Assembly (NCBI GenBank): GCA_937920345.1
Contig: CALGVA010000036.1
Span: forward strand, 129,464-193,463
Source: an uncultured Lachnospiraceae bacterium
Lineage (GTDB): Bacteria; Bacillota; Clostridia; Lachnospirales; Lachnospiraceae
Length of the DNA stretch: 64,000 nucleotides
Direction: 5' to 3'
Shown: positions 1 through 9,059 of the stretch, piece after piece
Numbering within the stretch: the first letter of the stretch is position 1
Layout: each line of letters opens with the position of its first letter
Notes under the pieces: generated by a model
Databases searched by the model: none
The model's input: the letters and a program-made list of their open reading frames with translations, nothing else
What the model was told of the DNA's origin: nothing
Program-made: the position numbers and the translations under genes

Positions 1-330
1 ACGGTGGATTTTTCCGTAAAGAAAGAGGAAAAAGAAAATTCCGGCACTTATGTTCACAAATTCAAAAACCCGGTTGAAATAATGGGGAAAAAGTACACGT
101 CATTAACGTTCTATTTTGATCGTTTGACCGGGGAAGACATAGAAGCGATTGAGGATGAATTGATGGATCAGAACAAATTTGTTTTAACGCCGGAAACTTC
201 TTCTTCATTCCAGTGCATTCTTGCAGCGAAAGCGGCGGGAATAGCGTCTGACGAAATCAGACGGTTGCCCGTGCATGATTACATGAAAATCAAGAACAAA
301 GCAAGAAATTTTTTAATCAATGCGGGCTAA
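1..330 (+). CDS. Phage tail assembly chaperone (gpE/gp41-like), 5' end at window edge
   Basis: The reading frame is open from base 1; a GTG at 4 gives 108 residues, but the true start may lie upstream. The sequence resembles the Phage_TAC (P2 gpE / Mu gp41) type: an N-terminal 'NPVEIMGKKYTSL' segment, then an acidic helical region. These proteins coat the tape measure during tail assembly and are normally made as a short and a frameshifted long form. That fits here: the tape measure gene is directly downstream and a U UUU UUA slippery heptamer lies at 309-315, near the stop codon. The family is assigned by pattern and position. Confidence is high for a tail chaperone and lower for the exact family. 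Confidence 0.75.
   Translation, partial: TVDFSVKKEEKENSGTYVHKFKNPVEIMGKKYTSLTFYFDRLTGEDIEAIEDELMDQNKFVLTPETSSSFQCILAAKAAGIASDEIRRLPVHDYMKIKNKARNFLINAG
309..315 (+). promoter_or_regulatory. Programmed -1 ribosomal frameshift site TTTTTTA
   Basis: In the chaperone frame the codons read T TTT TTA, which is a perfect X XXY YYZ slippery heptamer of the U UUU UUA type. Slipping back one base joins the 108-residue frame to an open -1 frame that continues to the TAG at 534-536. Location, direction and downstream tape measure match the classical tail-chaperone frameshift (lambda G/GT). No stimulatory RNA structure was proven by eye. Confidence 0.75.
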
Positions 331-536
331 CCAGAGCGAAAGCCCCAGACGGGTCAATAATTAAGATAGAGAACCCGGCAGATTTCTTGAGAAAGCAAGT
401 TTATAAAATGTCAAGGGCTTCATACACGCCCATTCCGTTTTTTATGAAAATGAAAATCCGTGAATTTTTCCGCTGGATAAACAGCGTAAATGAAGTGGAA
501 ACGGAGGAAGAAAAAGAGCGGAATGAAAGGCAGTAG
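315..536 (+). CDS. C-terminal extension of the tail assembly chaperone (-1 frame, long form)
   Basis: This frame has no stop from before the slippery site to 536. Read through the -1 shift it adds about 73 residues, beginning NQCGLTRAK and ending in a glutamate-rich tail. An internal ATG at 408 could give a separate 42-residue protein, but no good ribosome binding site precedes it, so expression as a frameshift fusion is preferred. The stop lies 14 bases before the tape measure start. The segment 'YTPIPFFMKMKIREFFRWI' looks like the second half of firmicute tail chaperones. Confidence 0.65.
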   Translation, partial: NQCGLTRAKAPDGSIIKIENPADFLRKQVYKMSRASYTPIPFFMKMKIREFFRWINSVNEVETEEEKERNERQ

Positions 537-550
537 GGAGGTGTAAACCG

Positions 551-3500
551 TTGGCAGGGTCGCAAAAAGAATTTGAACTGCTTTTCAAGTTGAAAGCAAC
601 GCTGGGCGGCGACTTCAAAAAGAGTTTCAAAGAAGCCGTTGACACCCAGAAGCAGCTGCGGGAAAGCCTAAAAAATGTCAATTCCGTACAATCAAAAATA
701 GACGGCTTTACAAAGCAGTCTACGGCGATTGATAAGAACAAACAAAAGCTGGAAGCATTAAGGCAAGAACATGATCGCTTGCAGCAGGAGTTGAACGAAA
801 CGGGCGAACCAACGGAAGCACTGCGCCGGAAACTGGAAAGAAACGAAAGCCAGATACAACAGACCACTGCCAGAATAAAAGAACAGGAACAACAACTAAA
901 CAGTCTGGGTGAAGAACTCCGGCAAGCGGGGGTGAACACGGACAATCTGACTGGCGAGAATGAACGCTTGCAGAAGTCCTACGACAAACTGAAATCTTCA
1001 CAAGAGACGCTGCAAAGTCTGAATGCCAGACAACAGGAAATCCAGCAGAGCATAGGAAAAACGAAATCACAGCTGACGGGGACACTGGGTGCCATAACTG
1101 CGGTAGGAACTGCTATTTATGCAGGACCGGTAAAGAAAGCGGCAGAGTTTCAAGAGCAAATGTCAACCGTAGGAGCCATATCAAATGCAAGCGCGGAAGA
1201 TATGGCGAGACTATCCCAGAAAGCAAAAGAAATGGGCGCAAAAACCGCATTCACGGCAGCGGAAGCCGGGGAAGCTATGGAGTACATGGCAATGGCGGGC
1301 TGGAAAGCGGAAGACATGATGGGCGGTATTGAAGGAATTATGAACCTTGCCGCAGCGTCTGGGGAAGATTTGGCGACAACATCCGACATTGTCACGGATG
1401 CGCTTACAGCATTTGGTATGACGGCGAAAGATGCCGGGCATTTTTCGGATATTCTTGCCGCAGCGTCCAGCAATGCAAACACAAATGTAAGCATGATGGG
1501 CGAAACATTTAAGTATGTAGCGCCACTTGCTGGCACATTTGGTTTCTCAGCAGAAGACACAGCTTTAGCGGCAGGATTAATGGCTAACAGCGGAATAAAA
1601 GCAAGCCAAGCTGGTACAACACTAAGAAGCGCATTGTCACGGTTAGTCAAGCCAACAAGTGAAATGCAATCAACAATGGTAGAGTTAGGACTTGCGGTGC
1701 AGCAGGTAGAGCATGTCGTTGACGGGTCAAAAGTAGATAAGTTGCAAGGCAAAGTAGCGGACAGAACAGCCGCTATGCAAAAAGCGCAGATTAGTTATAA
1801 TAACGCCGTTGCAAAATATGGAGCAGATTCAGCACAGGCACAGAAATCCGCAATCAATCTGGAAAATGCAAAGCGCAAATTGGCGCAGACATCCGGGGAC
1901 TTAAGCTCGGCACAGGCTGGAAGCAACCAGGTAGTAGGAATACAGAATGCACTTCTCACTGACGGAAATGGAAAGATGAAATCATTCTATGAAGTCATGG
2001 TGAAGTTGCGGCAGTCTTTTGCAGGAATGACGGAAGAGCAGCAGACACAGGCGGCGGCTACCTTATTCGGACAGGAAGCCATGTCTGGTATGCTGGCGGT
2101 CATAAATGCGTCTGATGAAGATTTTGAGAAACTGGCTGGTTCGATAAAAGATTGCAACGGATCAGCAGAAAAAATGGCGCAGATGAAGTTGGACAACATG
2201 AACGGGCAAATTACGCTTATGAAGTCAGCTTTTGACGCACTACAGGTAGAATTAGGCGAACTATTATTACCAGTACTTACAGAGGGAATAAAGAAATTAA
2301 CTGGTGTAATAGGAGTTATGACAACATTCGTGAGAGAGAACCCGGAAGCAGTAAAAACGATTGCAAAGGTTGTAGCAGCACTGGCAACAATGCGGGTCGG
2401 ATTTTTAAGTTTAAAGCTGGCGGGACTGACTGGCGAAAGCGGCATAATCAGCATTATTCAAAAACTGGTAGGGCTGCGGGCTGGAATGATCGAAAGCGCG
2501 GCAACAAGCGTTTCATTTGTGACGAAGCTAAAAGGCGCAGGGGGCAGCATTTTATCCTATTTCGGGAATGTAGGAACGGCACTGGGCGGCGTTAAGTCTG
2601 CAATAGGAAATGTTTTCAGCGGAAATGCGGTAATCGGAAAAGTAATCGGTTTTTTAGGAGGGATAAGAACAAAACTTGTAAGCGGGATCGCGGGGATCGC
2701 AGGGAAAGCCGCAGGAGCATTGACCGGGGCGGGGTCGAGGATGGTAGGATTTATTCTGACACCGTTTAAGGCAATCGGCGGCAGACTGGGCGGGGTACTG
2801 TCTGGACTGGGAAGTGTGATCGCAAATAGCCCGCTGGGACGCATAGGGGCAGTTATAGGCGGCGGTATATCAAAGGCGTTCGGGGCGGTGGGAAGTTTAA
2901 TCGCGCCGGTAGGAAACGCAATCAAAGCAATTCTGGGTCCGATTGGAACGCTTGCAAAAACAGCATTAGGACCGCTGGGAGGTATCGCGGCAAAAGTGTT
3001 GCCGATAGTTGGCGTTGTAACAACGGTTATCACTGTCTTTAAGATGGTGAAAGAGCACTTGCAGGAAATCCGGGAGTTTATCAAAAAGACTTTCGGGGAT
3101 GAAGCACTGGCGGTGTTCGACAAGGTTGTTGAAGTCATTACAAGCGTAGGCGAAACTATCAAGAATATTTTTTCTGATGGCAATATAGGGGCAGCCCGTG
3201 AAAAGATACAAGAGATTTTCGGAGACAAAGGGACAGCGGTATTTGATAAGCTGATAGGAATTTTACGCAGTGTAATACCAGTTGTGCAAGAAGTGATAGG
3301 CTTTTTAATGTCAAATGTTGTCCCGGTTGTAGAAAATATACTAAATCTCATAATCGGGCAAGTGATACCGGGCATTGTTTCGTTCATGCAATCAGCAGCA
3401 CCGCACATTATGGAAATCGTGAGAAGTGTTGTGGAATTTATAAAAGCAGCTATCCCGGTGATCGCAGAAGCAATAAGAACATTAATGCCCGTAATAAATG

Positions 3501-4432
3501 AAATAATTAACATTATTTCAACTTATGTGCTTCCCATCATTTCAGATGTATTCACCTTTATTACATCAACGGTACTGCCAATCATTTCACAAATGGTGCA
3601 AGCACTACTGCCAGTAATTCAAAATGTATTGCAAACACTTGTCCCGGCAGTAACATCGGCGGTTACAACTATTTGGAATGTGGTTAGCCCTATCATTAAG
3701 GGGATATTACAAGCCGTACAATCGGCAATGCCAACCATATTGTCAGTCGTTAGGTCGGTAGTTACAGCAATAGGCGGCGTGATTAACGGATTAGCAACCA
3801 CCTTGAATGGTATCATTACGTTTATTACGGGTGTATTTACCGGGAACTGGCGGCAAGCGTGGGAGGGCGTAAAGCAGATATTTTCCGGGATATGGGAAAG
3901 CATAAAATCAATAGCACAAGGGGCTATTGACGCAATAGCGAGTATTGTCAACGGAATTACAGACAAAATTTCCGGGCTGATGGATAAAATTTCGGGGGCA
4001 AAATCGGCGGCAAGCAGCAGCAAAAGCAGCAGCGTAAGCATACCGGGACACGCAAAAGGAACGGAGAGCACAGAAGACGCTTTTATTGCCGGAGAAAACG
4101 GACCAGAACTCATAACCGGGCAGCCTAAGAAAGTGGTATATACGGCAGAAGAAACAAGAAACATTTTTGCCGCGCAAAGGGCAGCTGCGGAAGCAGTGAG
4201 GACGGCACCAACAATGTCAGCCGTGAAAACGGCACCGACACTGACAGCCGGAAAAGGAAGTGGAAGCGGAAGCAAAACCATAACAATTAACAACAATCCG
4301 ACAATCATTATAAATGGTGACAAGCCGGATGATTTAGAAGAAAAGCTGGAAAGAAACAACCAGACTTTACTACAGCAAGTAGACGAAAAGTTAAGCGGCA
4401 GCGAAGACGAAGGGAGGACACGTTTTGAGTGA
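551..4432 (+). CDS. Phage tail tape measure protein
   Basis: A 1293-residue protein starting at TTG 551 behind GGGAGGTG at 536-543. Residues 1-160 are a charged, Gln/Glu-rich coiled coil, as expected of a rod that sets tail length. A TP901-type core follows (about 195-560, with the Ala/Gly/Met-rich segment 'AAEAGEAMEYMAMAGW'). Then comes a long Gly/Ala/Ile-rich region (about 640-830) and many short hydrophobic amphipathic helices (about 900-1150) of the kind inserted into or threaded through the host membrane at DNA ejection. The C-terminus carries low-complexity Ser/Lys and Gly/Ser stretches. It sits directly after the chaperone and overlaps the tail X gene by 8 bases, so translation is probably coupled. 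Confidence 0.95.
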   Translation: MAGSQKEFELLFKLKATLGGDFKKSFKEAVDTQKQLRESLKNVNSVQSKIDGFTKQSTAIDKNKQKLEALRQEHDRLQQELNETGEPTEALRRKLERNESQIQQTTARIKEQEQQLNSLGEELRQAGVNTDNLTGENERLQKSYDKLKSSQETLQSLNARQQEIQQSIGKTKSQLTGTLGAITAVGTAIYAGPVKKAAEFQEQMSTVGAISNASAEDMARLSQKAKEMGAKTAFTAAEAGEAMEYMAMAGWKAEDMMGGIEGIMNLAAASGEDLATTSDIVTDALTAFGMTAKDAGHFSDILAAASSNANTNVSMMGETFKYVAPLAGTFGFSAEDTALAAGLMANSGIKASQAGTTLRSALSRLVKPTSEMQSTMVELGLAVQQVEHVVDGSKVDKLQGKVADRTAAMQKAQISYNNAVAKYGADSAQAQKSAINLENAKRKLAQTSGDLSSAQAGSNQVVGIQNALLTDGNGKMKSFYEVMVKLRQSFAGMTEEQQTQAAATLFGQEAMSGMLAVINASDEDFEKLAGSIKDCNGSAEKMAQMKLDNMNGQITLMKSAFDALQVELGELLLPVLTEGIKKLTGVIGVMTTFVRENPEAVKTIAKVVAALATMRVGFLSLKLAGLTGESGIISIIQKLVGLRAGMIESAATSVSFVTKLKGAGGSILSYFGNVGTALGGVKSAIGNVFSGNAVIGKVIGFLGGIRTKLVSGIAGIAGKAAGALTGAGSRMVGFILTPFKAIGGRLGGVLSGLGSVIANSPLGRIGAVIGGGISKAFGAVGSLIAPVGNAIKAILGPIGTLAKTALGPLGGIAAKVLPIVGVVTTVITVFKMVKEHLQEIREFIKKTFGDEALAVFDKVVEVITSVGETIKNIFSDGNIGAAREKIQEIFGDKGTAVFDKLIGILRSVIPVVQEVIGFLMSNVVPVVENILNLIIGQVIPGIVSFMQSAAPHIMEIVRSVVEFIKAAIPVIAEAIRTLMPVINEIINIISTYVLPIISDVFTFITSTVLPIISQMVQALLPVIQNVLQTLVPAVTSAVTTIWNVVSPIIKGILQAVQSAMPTILSVVRSVVTAIGGVINGLATTLNGIITFITGVFTGNWRQAWEGVKQIFSGIWESIKSIAQGAIDAIASIVNGITDKISGLMDKISGAKSAASSSKSSSVSIPGHAKGTESTEDAFIAGENGPELITGQPKKVVYTAEETRNIFAAQRAAAEAVRTAPTMSAVKTAPTLTAGKGSGSGSKTITINNNPTIIINGDKPDDLEEKLERNNQTLLQQVDEKLSGSEDEGRTRFE

Positions 4433-4646
4433 CACAACATACATAACCGTTTCTGGTGATATGTGGGATAAGATAGCATATGAGGAAATGGGGTCTTCCC
4501 TTCATGTTGATAAGCTGATGAAAGCAAATTTGGAATACTTGCACTATTTTGTATTTCCTGCCGGGATTGTACTTACAATCCCGGCATTGGAGGAAGAAGA
4601 AGTGGAAGAACTGCCATTGTGGAAAAGGGGGCTGCTGCATGAGTGA
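4425..4646 (+). CDS. Tail protein X-like, LysM-type
   Basis: A 73-residue protein starting at TTG 4425 (GGGAGG at 4412-4417). It overlaps the tape measure end by 8 bases and the next gene by 8 bases. The pattern 'Y.TVSGDMWDKIAYEEMGS...LMKANLEYLHYFVFPAGIVLTIPAL' is a compact LysM-like fold, as in P2 gpX and the XkdP region of Bacillus PBSX, which act at the tail tube/baseplate junction. The C-terminal acidic stretch is unremarkable. Confidence 0.85.
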   Translation: MSDTTYITVSGDMWDKIAYEEMGSSLHVDKLMKANLEYLHYFVFPAGIVLTIPALEEEEVEELPLWKRGLLHE

Positions 4647-5631
4647 TACAGAAACAACCGCCATACTGGAATTTGATGGAAAAGAAGTAACAGAAGAAAG
4701 AAAAGCGGATATTGTAGCATTGATTTACATTGACAATGACGAAGAACACGCGGACGATCTACAGATTATAACCGGGAATGAAACACTAATGTCCGGGGTA
4801 TCTGAAATAAGTCTGACATTGCGGCAGGATGGATGGCACGGGACAAATAAAAGTAAAAGCGTGAATTGTGGGTCGTTCACAGTGGATGATAACGAAAGCG
4901 ATTTTGTATCAGAAATGTTTATCACAAAGGCGGCAGCAGTCACAACCATTTCGGAAATCAGACAGACACCAAAGAACCAAGCATGGGAGAGATTCAACCT
5001 AAAGGAAGTATCAACAGAGATAGCAGAAAGAAACAATGTAAATATTATATATGCGGCAGAACTGAACCCGGTTTTCGTGAGAAAAGAGCAAAGAAATAAG
5101 TCTGATATAAAATTCTTATCAGAATTATGCAGGATAACGGGATTGCGGTTGAAATATACAAGAAATTCGCTTGTGATCTATAACCCATATGAATATAGCC
5201 AAAATGAACCAGTAAAGACCTTTGTTAAAGGCGATTCGGAAATAATAGAAGACAGGCTGCACCATAAAAAGAATGATACAGACTATGCACAATGCCGGGT
5301 GGTATATAAAGACCCTATCACACGGGAATTGATCACATATACATACAAGCGGAACGAAACAGGAAGAAGACTTGAAGTAAGGCAGAAGGTTTCCAGCACG
5401 GAAGAAGCAAAGACGCTGGCAAAATATATGATAAAAGAAAAAAACTGCAAGGAATACACGGGGCATATTGTTTGTGCTGGGGATATTTCGCTTTCAACTG
5501 GAAGCATAGTTGCTTTATCTGGGTACGGAGAGTATGACAGAAAATATATAATCACAAAAGCAATACACAGAATACAGAACGGCATATATACAACCAAGAT
5601 ATTCTTTGAAATGGTATTGGAGGGGTATTGA
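4639..5631 (+). CDS. Tail hub / late control protein D-like (gp27-like)
   Basis: A 330-residue protein. The ATG at 4639 overlaps the X-gene stop and follows an AAAAGGGG motif; a longer upstream frame from 4549 lacks a binding site and is not used. The order X-D-V-U and the beta-rich sequence with 'KSDIKFLSELCRITGLRLKYTRNSLVIYNP' are typical of P2 gpD / XkdQ baseplate hub proteins, which form the trimeric base of the spike. It ends in TGATG, coupling it to the next gene. The family is assigned from motif style and synteny. Confidence 0.85.
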   Translation: MSDTETTAILEFDGKEVTEERKADIVALIYIDNDEEHADDLQIITGNETLMSGVSEISLTLRQDGWHGTNKSKSVNCGSFTVDDNESDFVSEMFITKAAAVTTISEIRQTPKNQAWERFNLKEVSTEIAERNNVNIIYAAELNPVFVRKEQRNKSDIKFLSELCRITGLRLKYTRNSLVIYNPYEYSQNEPVKTFVKGDSEIIEDRLHHKKNDTDYAQCRVVYKDPITRELITYTYKRNETGRRLEVRQKVSSTEEAKTLAKYMIKEKNCKEYTGHIVCAGDISLSTGSIVALSGYGEYDRKYIITKAIHRIQNGIYTTKIFFEMVLEGY

Positions 5632-5840
5632 TGGATGAATATAGAATTGGGGTCGTACATAGCGTAAACGAAACCAAAAGAACGGTACGGGTACAGTACG
5701 AACAGTTTGACAATATGATTTCAGCGGAATTGAAAGTTGTGTGGCAGAATGAAAAATGGCTGCCAAAAATTAACGAAGAAGTATTTTGCATTTGTCCGCA
5801 GGGCGGCGACGGTGACGGTTTTGTAATTGGGAGGTTGTAA
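5631..5840 (+). CDS. Small baseplate spike protein V-like (OB-fold)
   Basis: A 69-residue protein; ATG 5631 overlaps the previous TGA and follows GGAGGGG. The pattern 'IGVVHSVNETKRTVRVQY' followed by 'LPKINEEVFCICPQGGDGDGFVIG' is the N-terminal OB-fold of gpV/gp5-type spike proteins ('G.V..V......VRV...' and 'P..GE.V...'). It lacks the long beta-helix needle of P2 gpV, so the spike tip must be short or supplied by another protein. It lies between the hub D and gpU genes. Confidence 0.75.
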   Translation: MDEYRIGVVHSVNETKRTVRVQYEQFDNMISAELKVVWQNEKWLPKINEEVFCICPQGGDGDGFVIGRL

Positions 5841-5842
5841 GA

Positions 5843-6382
5843 ATGGCTCAACAATATAAACAATTAATCGGTATATCGGGCGAAATCCGCTATCTTCCAA
5901 TAGAACCAATAGTGAGAATACCGACACCAGTATTCAGACCGATAGCACCGATTAGGTACATTAAGAAGAAGAAAAAAACGAAGAAAATTAGCAATCTGGG
6001 AAAATGGGGGAACCTTAATTTTATTGTATCAAGCAACCAGACCAGAACATTTTCCGGGATGAAGTGGACCAGTACATATAATTACGACGTAAAAGACCGC
6101 AGTAAGAAAGTGTCGCAAGTGACGTTTAAGGGAATTGCGCCGGATGAAATTTCTTTTAGTATGCGGTTTTCTGTTTTTGAGGGAATGAAGCCGTTTGAAG
6201 AAATGGAAGAACTGGACACCGTGGCGCGAAAAGGAAAAGCGGAAAGACTATTGATCGGCGGCAAGAAGTACGGGAAAAATCCGCTTGTAATAACCAAGAT
6301 AACAAGAAATCTAAAGTATTTTGATAATAAAGGGAATTTGTGGGTCGCTGACGTGCAAGTAGAAATGAAGGAAAAGGCATAG
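5843..6382 (+). CDS. Phage tail protein gpU-like with N-terminal extension
   Basis: A 179-residue protein, start ATG 5843 behind GGGAGGTT. Residues about 55-179 match the P2 GpU pattern: 'GNLNFIVSSNQTRTFSGMKWTSTYNY' and then 'SFSMRFSVFEGMKPFEEMEELDTVARKGK', a domain involved in tail termination or tube assembly. The first 50 residues are Pro/Ile-rich ('PTPVFRPIAPIRYIKKKKK') and unusual for the family; they could be a linker or attachment segment. Tightly packed between the V and W genes. Confidence 0.75.
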   Translation: MAQQYKQLIGISGEIRYLPIEPIVRIPTPVFRPIAPIRYIKKKKKTKKISNLGKWGNLNFIVSSNQTRTFSGMKWTSTYNYDVKDRSKKVSQVTFKGIAPDEISFSMRFSVFEGMKPFEEMEELDTVARKGKAERLLIGGKKYGKNPLVITKITRNLKYFDNKGNLWVADVQVEMKEKA

Positions 6383-6393
6383 GGGGTGCAAGA

Positions 6394-6723
6394 GTGGAAA
6401 AGTTAAAAGCGGGTGATATGACAGAAATAAACCTTGCACCAAAAACGGAAGCGGAAGACGTGAAACAGTGCATTGCTATGATCTGCAATACAACAAGGGG
6501 GTCTGTCCCATTTATGAGAGGTTTCGGGATTTCCGGGGAATTTATGCACCAACTGACCGCAGGGAATGAAAACAATATAGCAGAAGACGTAGCGGATCAG
6601 ATACACAGATTTGAAGACCGGGTTGAACCAGCAGACCTTGAATTTGAGGAAGAAAGCGAAAATGGAGGATTAGCGTACACAGTGCCATACAATATCATAT
6701 CGGAGGTGAACGAAAATGATTAA
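6394..6723 (+). CDS. Baseplate wedge protein gpW/gp25-like
   Basis: A 109-residue protein from GTG 6394 behind AGGGGGTG. The core 'DVKQCIAMICNTTRGSVPFMRGFGI' is the gp25 lysozyme-like wedge signature ('I.....T..GS.P..R.FG'). A second half with 'YTVPYNIISE' completes the fold. gp25-type proteins initiate sheath assembly on contractile-tail baseplates, which helps show that this is a myovirus. It overlaps the J gene by 8 bases. Confidence 0.85.
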   Translation: MEKLKAGDMTEINLAPKTEAEDVKQCIAMICNTTRGSVPFMRGFGISGEFMHQLTAGNENNIAEDVADQIHRFEDRVEPADLEFEEESENGGLAYTVPYNIISEVNEND

Positions 6724-7834
6724 TGAATACCCGGAAATTGAATTTCTGGACACAAATACAGAAAAAGAAATTTCAAGAATGATATTGAAGTTTGAGGAAA
6801 TCACACAGAGGACACTTTACCCGGCTTCCCCGGAAAGACTTTTCATTGCGTGGTGCGCGTCGGTTGTGGTACAGCAACGTGTACTTATTAACGAAGTGGC
6901 AAAAATGAACGTCCCGCGATATGCAAAAGGGGTATACCTTGACAGTTTAGCAGAATTATTCCGGGACACAAAAAGGCTTCCGGCAAGTAAAGCGTCAACA
7001 ACGGTGCGTTGCTATATTTCAGAAGCACAGAAACAGAGCATATTTATTCCGGCAGGAACAAGAGTGACGGCAGACGGGGACATAATTTTTGCCACAACAA
7101 AAATATTAGAGATACCAGCCGGAGAAACTTACGGCGATATAGACGCAGAATGCCTTATTGCAGGGGAAATCGGAAACGGGTTTGCAGCTGGGCAGCTAAA
7201 AGAGATCGTGGACGTTTACGACTATTATCAAAAGATAGAGAACATAACGGAAACGGGCGGCGGGGCAGACGAAGAAAGCGACGAAAGTTATTACAATCAT
7301 ATGCGGGAAAGTCTGGAAAGTTTCAGCACAGCCGGACCCATTAACGGATATATATACTGGACGAAAACTGTTTCATCCGCAGTGGCAGACGTGGCAGTTA
7401 GCAGCCCGGAACCGTGCGTGGTTGACGTGCGTGTCCTGCTACAAGATGGAGCGGAAGCCACGGAAGCAGTGCTGAAAGAGATTGAGGAAGCATTAAACGC
7501 GGATGATATTAGACCGCTGACGGATATTGTGACAGTATCAAAGCCGGAAATAGAAGAATTTTCCGTTGATACAACCTTTTATATTGCACAGCCGAACAAC
7601 GCAAGCGCGATCGTAATTGACAAAGCTGTACGGCAAGCAGTGGACGACTACATATTATGGCAAACATCGAAAATGGGACGGGACATAAACCCGTCTTATT
7701 TAGTGCAAATGATGATGGAAGCAGGGGCAAAGCGCGTGGAAGTGCGGCAGCCAACATTCAAAGCGATAAATGATATCACAGTCGGGAAGCTGACAACCAA
7801 AACGGTTTTGAATGGGGGTCTTGAAGATGTCTGA
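6716..7834 (+). CDS. Baseplate J-like protein
   Basis: A 372-residue protein; ATG 6716 behind GGAGGTG. Typical gpJ features are an N-terminal 'FLDTNTEKEISRMILKFEEITQRTLYPASPERL' helix, 'GVYLDSLAELFRDTKRLPASKA', an immunoglobulin-like 'IPAGTRVTADGDIIFAT' segment and 'ETGGGADEESDESYYNHMRESLESFSTAGP'. These proteins form the wedge ring of contractile baseplates (T4 gp6, P2 J, XkdT). It overlaps the I gene by 8 bases. Confidence 0.92.
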   Translation: MINEYPEIEFLDTNTEKEISRMILKFEEITQRTLYPASPERLFIAWCASVVVQQRVLINEVAKMNVPRYAKGVYLDSLAELFRDTKRLPASKASTTVRCYISEAQKQSIFIPAGTRVTADGDIIFATTKILEIPAGETYGDIDAECLIAGEIGNGFAAGQLKEIVDVYDYYQKIENITETGGGADEESDESYYNHMRESLESFSTAGPINGYIYWTKTVSSAVADVAVSSPEPCVVDVRVLLQDGAEATEAVLKEIEEALNADDIRPLTDIVTVSKPEIEEFSVDTTFYIAQPNNASAIVIDKAVRQAVDDYILWQTSKMGRDINPSYLVQMMMEAGAKRVEVRQPTFKAINDITVGKLTTKTVLNGGLEDV

Positions 7835-9041
7835 AACAATCTACGAAAGCGACTTTACAAAATATCTACCGCAAGCATTGGCAAGTGATATAAAAATGGT
7901 TGCGCTTGCAAAAGCAATAACGGATGAATTGTTGACAGTTTCCGGGGAAATGAAAAATGTACTGATATACGCACGCATTGACGATCTGCCGGAAGAACTT
8001 GTGGACGTTCTGGCGTATGACTTACACGTTGACTGGTACGATTATTCATACCCACTTGCGGCAAAGCGCGACTTACTGAAAAGCAGTATGAGGGTGCATA
8101 AGAAGATGGGGACAAAGTATGCGATTGAAAAGGCATTGTCCGCACTGTACCCAGAAAGCGAAGTTGAAGAATGGTTTCAGTACGAGGGAGAACCCGGACA
8201 CTTCCACATTGTTTGTGATGTGACAAATTCAAGGATAACTGCAAGTTTCTCTGATATTGTCCGAGCAGTAAAGATGTATAAAAGACTTTCAGCGCACTTT
8301 GACGAAGTTGTCTACCAGTCACACATTCATTGTGAAATACATACACACACGGACGTTTTTTTATACCACGCACCAACGACGGGGAAACTGCACACAGGGA
8401 CATACCCGCAGCGGAATATAAAAGGCGTGAACTACGGACGGAATATTGTTGTGGGGACGGAAGCAGCGGGATTTATATTCGTCAATCCGGCAGCAGGAAC
8501 GGTCCCGGAGAGAAACACAGAATTTCATGGAAGAATAGCCCGGATTGACGCAGAAACGGCGTTAAATGCGTTTAGGTATAGAAATATACCAGCAGGACAA
8601 ATAAACGCCGGAGAAAGCCCACAGCGCGTCTATAGAGGGGGAAACGCAGGGGCAGTGATGGAAGCGGCGGGAGAAACGGAAGCATACCGCTTCACCAGCC
8701 AAGCAGCGGGTACAGACCCGGAACGAAGCACGGTATTTCACCACCAGCAAGCGCAGATTGACGCGGAAACGGCTTCAAATGCGTATGGGTATAGAAATAC
8801 ACCTTCGGGACAATTAAACGCCGGAGAAAGCCCACAGCGCAGCCACAGAGGGGGAAGCGCGGGGGCAGCAGTAGAGGTGGAGGGAGAAACGGCGGCGCAT
8901 ACCTTCACCAGCCCGGCAGCAGGAACGGTCCCGGAAAGAAGCACAGCGCAGCGGACGGAGGGCGGGGCGGTGGAAAGTACAGCACATGCAGCCGGGTTTT
9001 CTTATACCGTCAAGCAATGCGGAAGCAGCCGGAAATTATAA
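7827..9041 (+). CDS. Phage tail protein I-like with C-terminal 71-residue repeats
   Basis: A 404-residue protein from ATG 7827 (an in-frame ATG at 7812 is less well placed). Residues about 10-180 are a P2 gpI-like baseplate domain ('LTVSGEMKNVLIYARIDDLPEELVDVLAYDLHVDWYDYSYPLAAKRDLL'). gpI is normally about 180-200 residues, so this one is about twice the usual length. The extra C-terminal half is built of direct repeats with a 213-bp period (repeat feature at 8490). The extension may link the baseplate to the fibre or receptor-binding machinery encoded next; that role is inferred. Confidence 0.85.
   Translation: MSETIYESDFTKYLPQALASDIKMVALAKAITDELLTVSGEMKNVLIYARIDDLPEELVDVLAYDLHVDWYDYSYPLAAKRDLLKSSMRVHKKMGTKYAIEKALSALYPESEVEEWFQYEGEPGHFHIVCDVTNSRITASFSDIVRAVKMYKRLSAHFDEVVYQSHIHCEIHTHTDVFLYHAPTTGKLHTGTYPQRNIKGVNYGRNIVVGTEAAGFIFVNPAAGTVPERNTEFHGRIARIDAETALNAFRYRNIPAGQINAGESPQRVYRGGNAGAVMEAAGETEAYRFTSQAAGTDPERSTVFHHQQAQIDAETASNAYGYRNTPSGQLNAGESPQRSHRGGSAGAAVEVEGETAAHTFTSPAAGTVPERSTAQRTEGGAVESTAHAAGFSYTVKQCGSSRKL
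8490..8960 (+). repeat. 213-bp direct repeats inside the gpI-like gene
   Basis: The segment encoding 'AAGT.PER.T' begins at 8490, 8703 and 8916, an exact spacing of 213 bp (71 codons) in both steps. Two full units and a truncated third are present. Each full unit contains 'DAETA.NA..YRN.P.GQ.NAGESPQR'. The identity is high but not perfect, consistent with an older in-frame duplication. Confidence 0.85.
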
Positions 9042-9059
9042 GCAAAGGAGGGGAAAACC

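Noticed and set aside
2557..3513. Long minus-strand open frames inside the tape measure and other genes
   Set aside because: They are antisense shadows of A/G-biased coding sequence, with no binding sites and Ser/Thr/Ile-rich nonsense products.
8562..9017. Minus-strand frames across the gpI repeats
   Set aside because: Antisense reflections of the 213-bp repeat; Cys/Arg-rich and without start signals.
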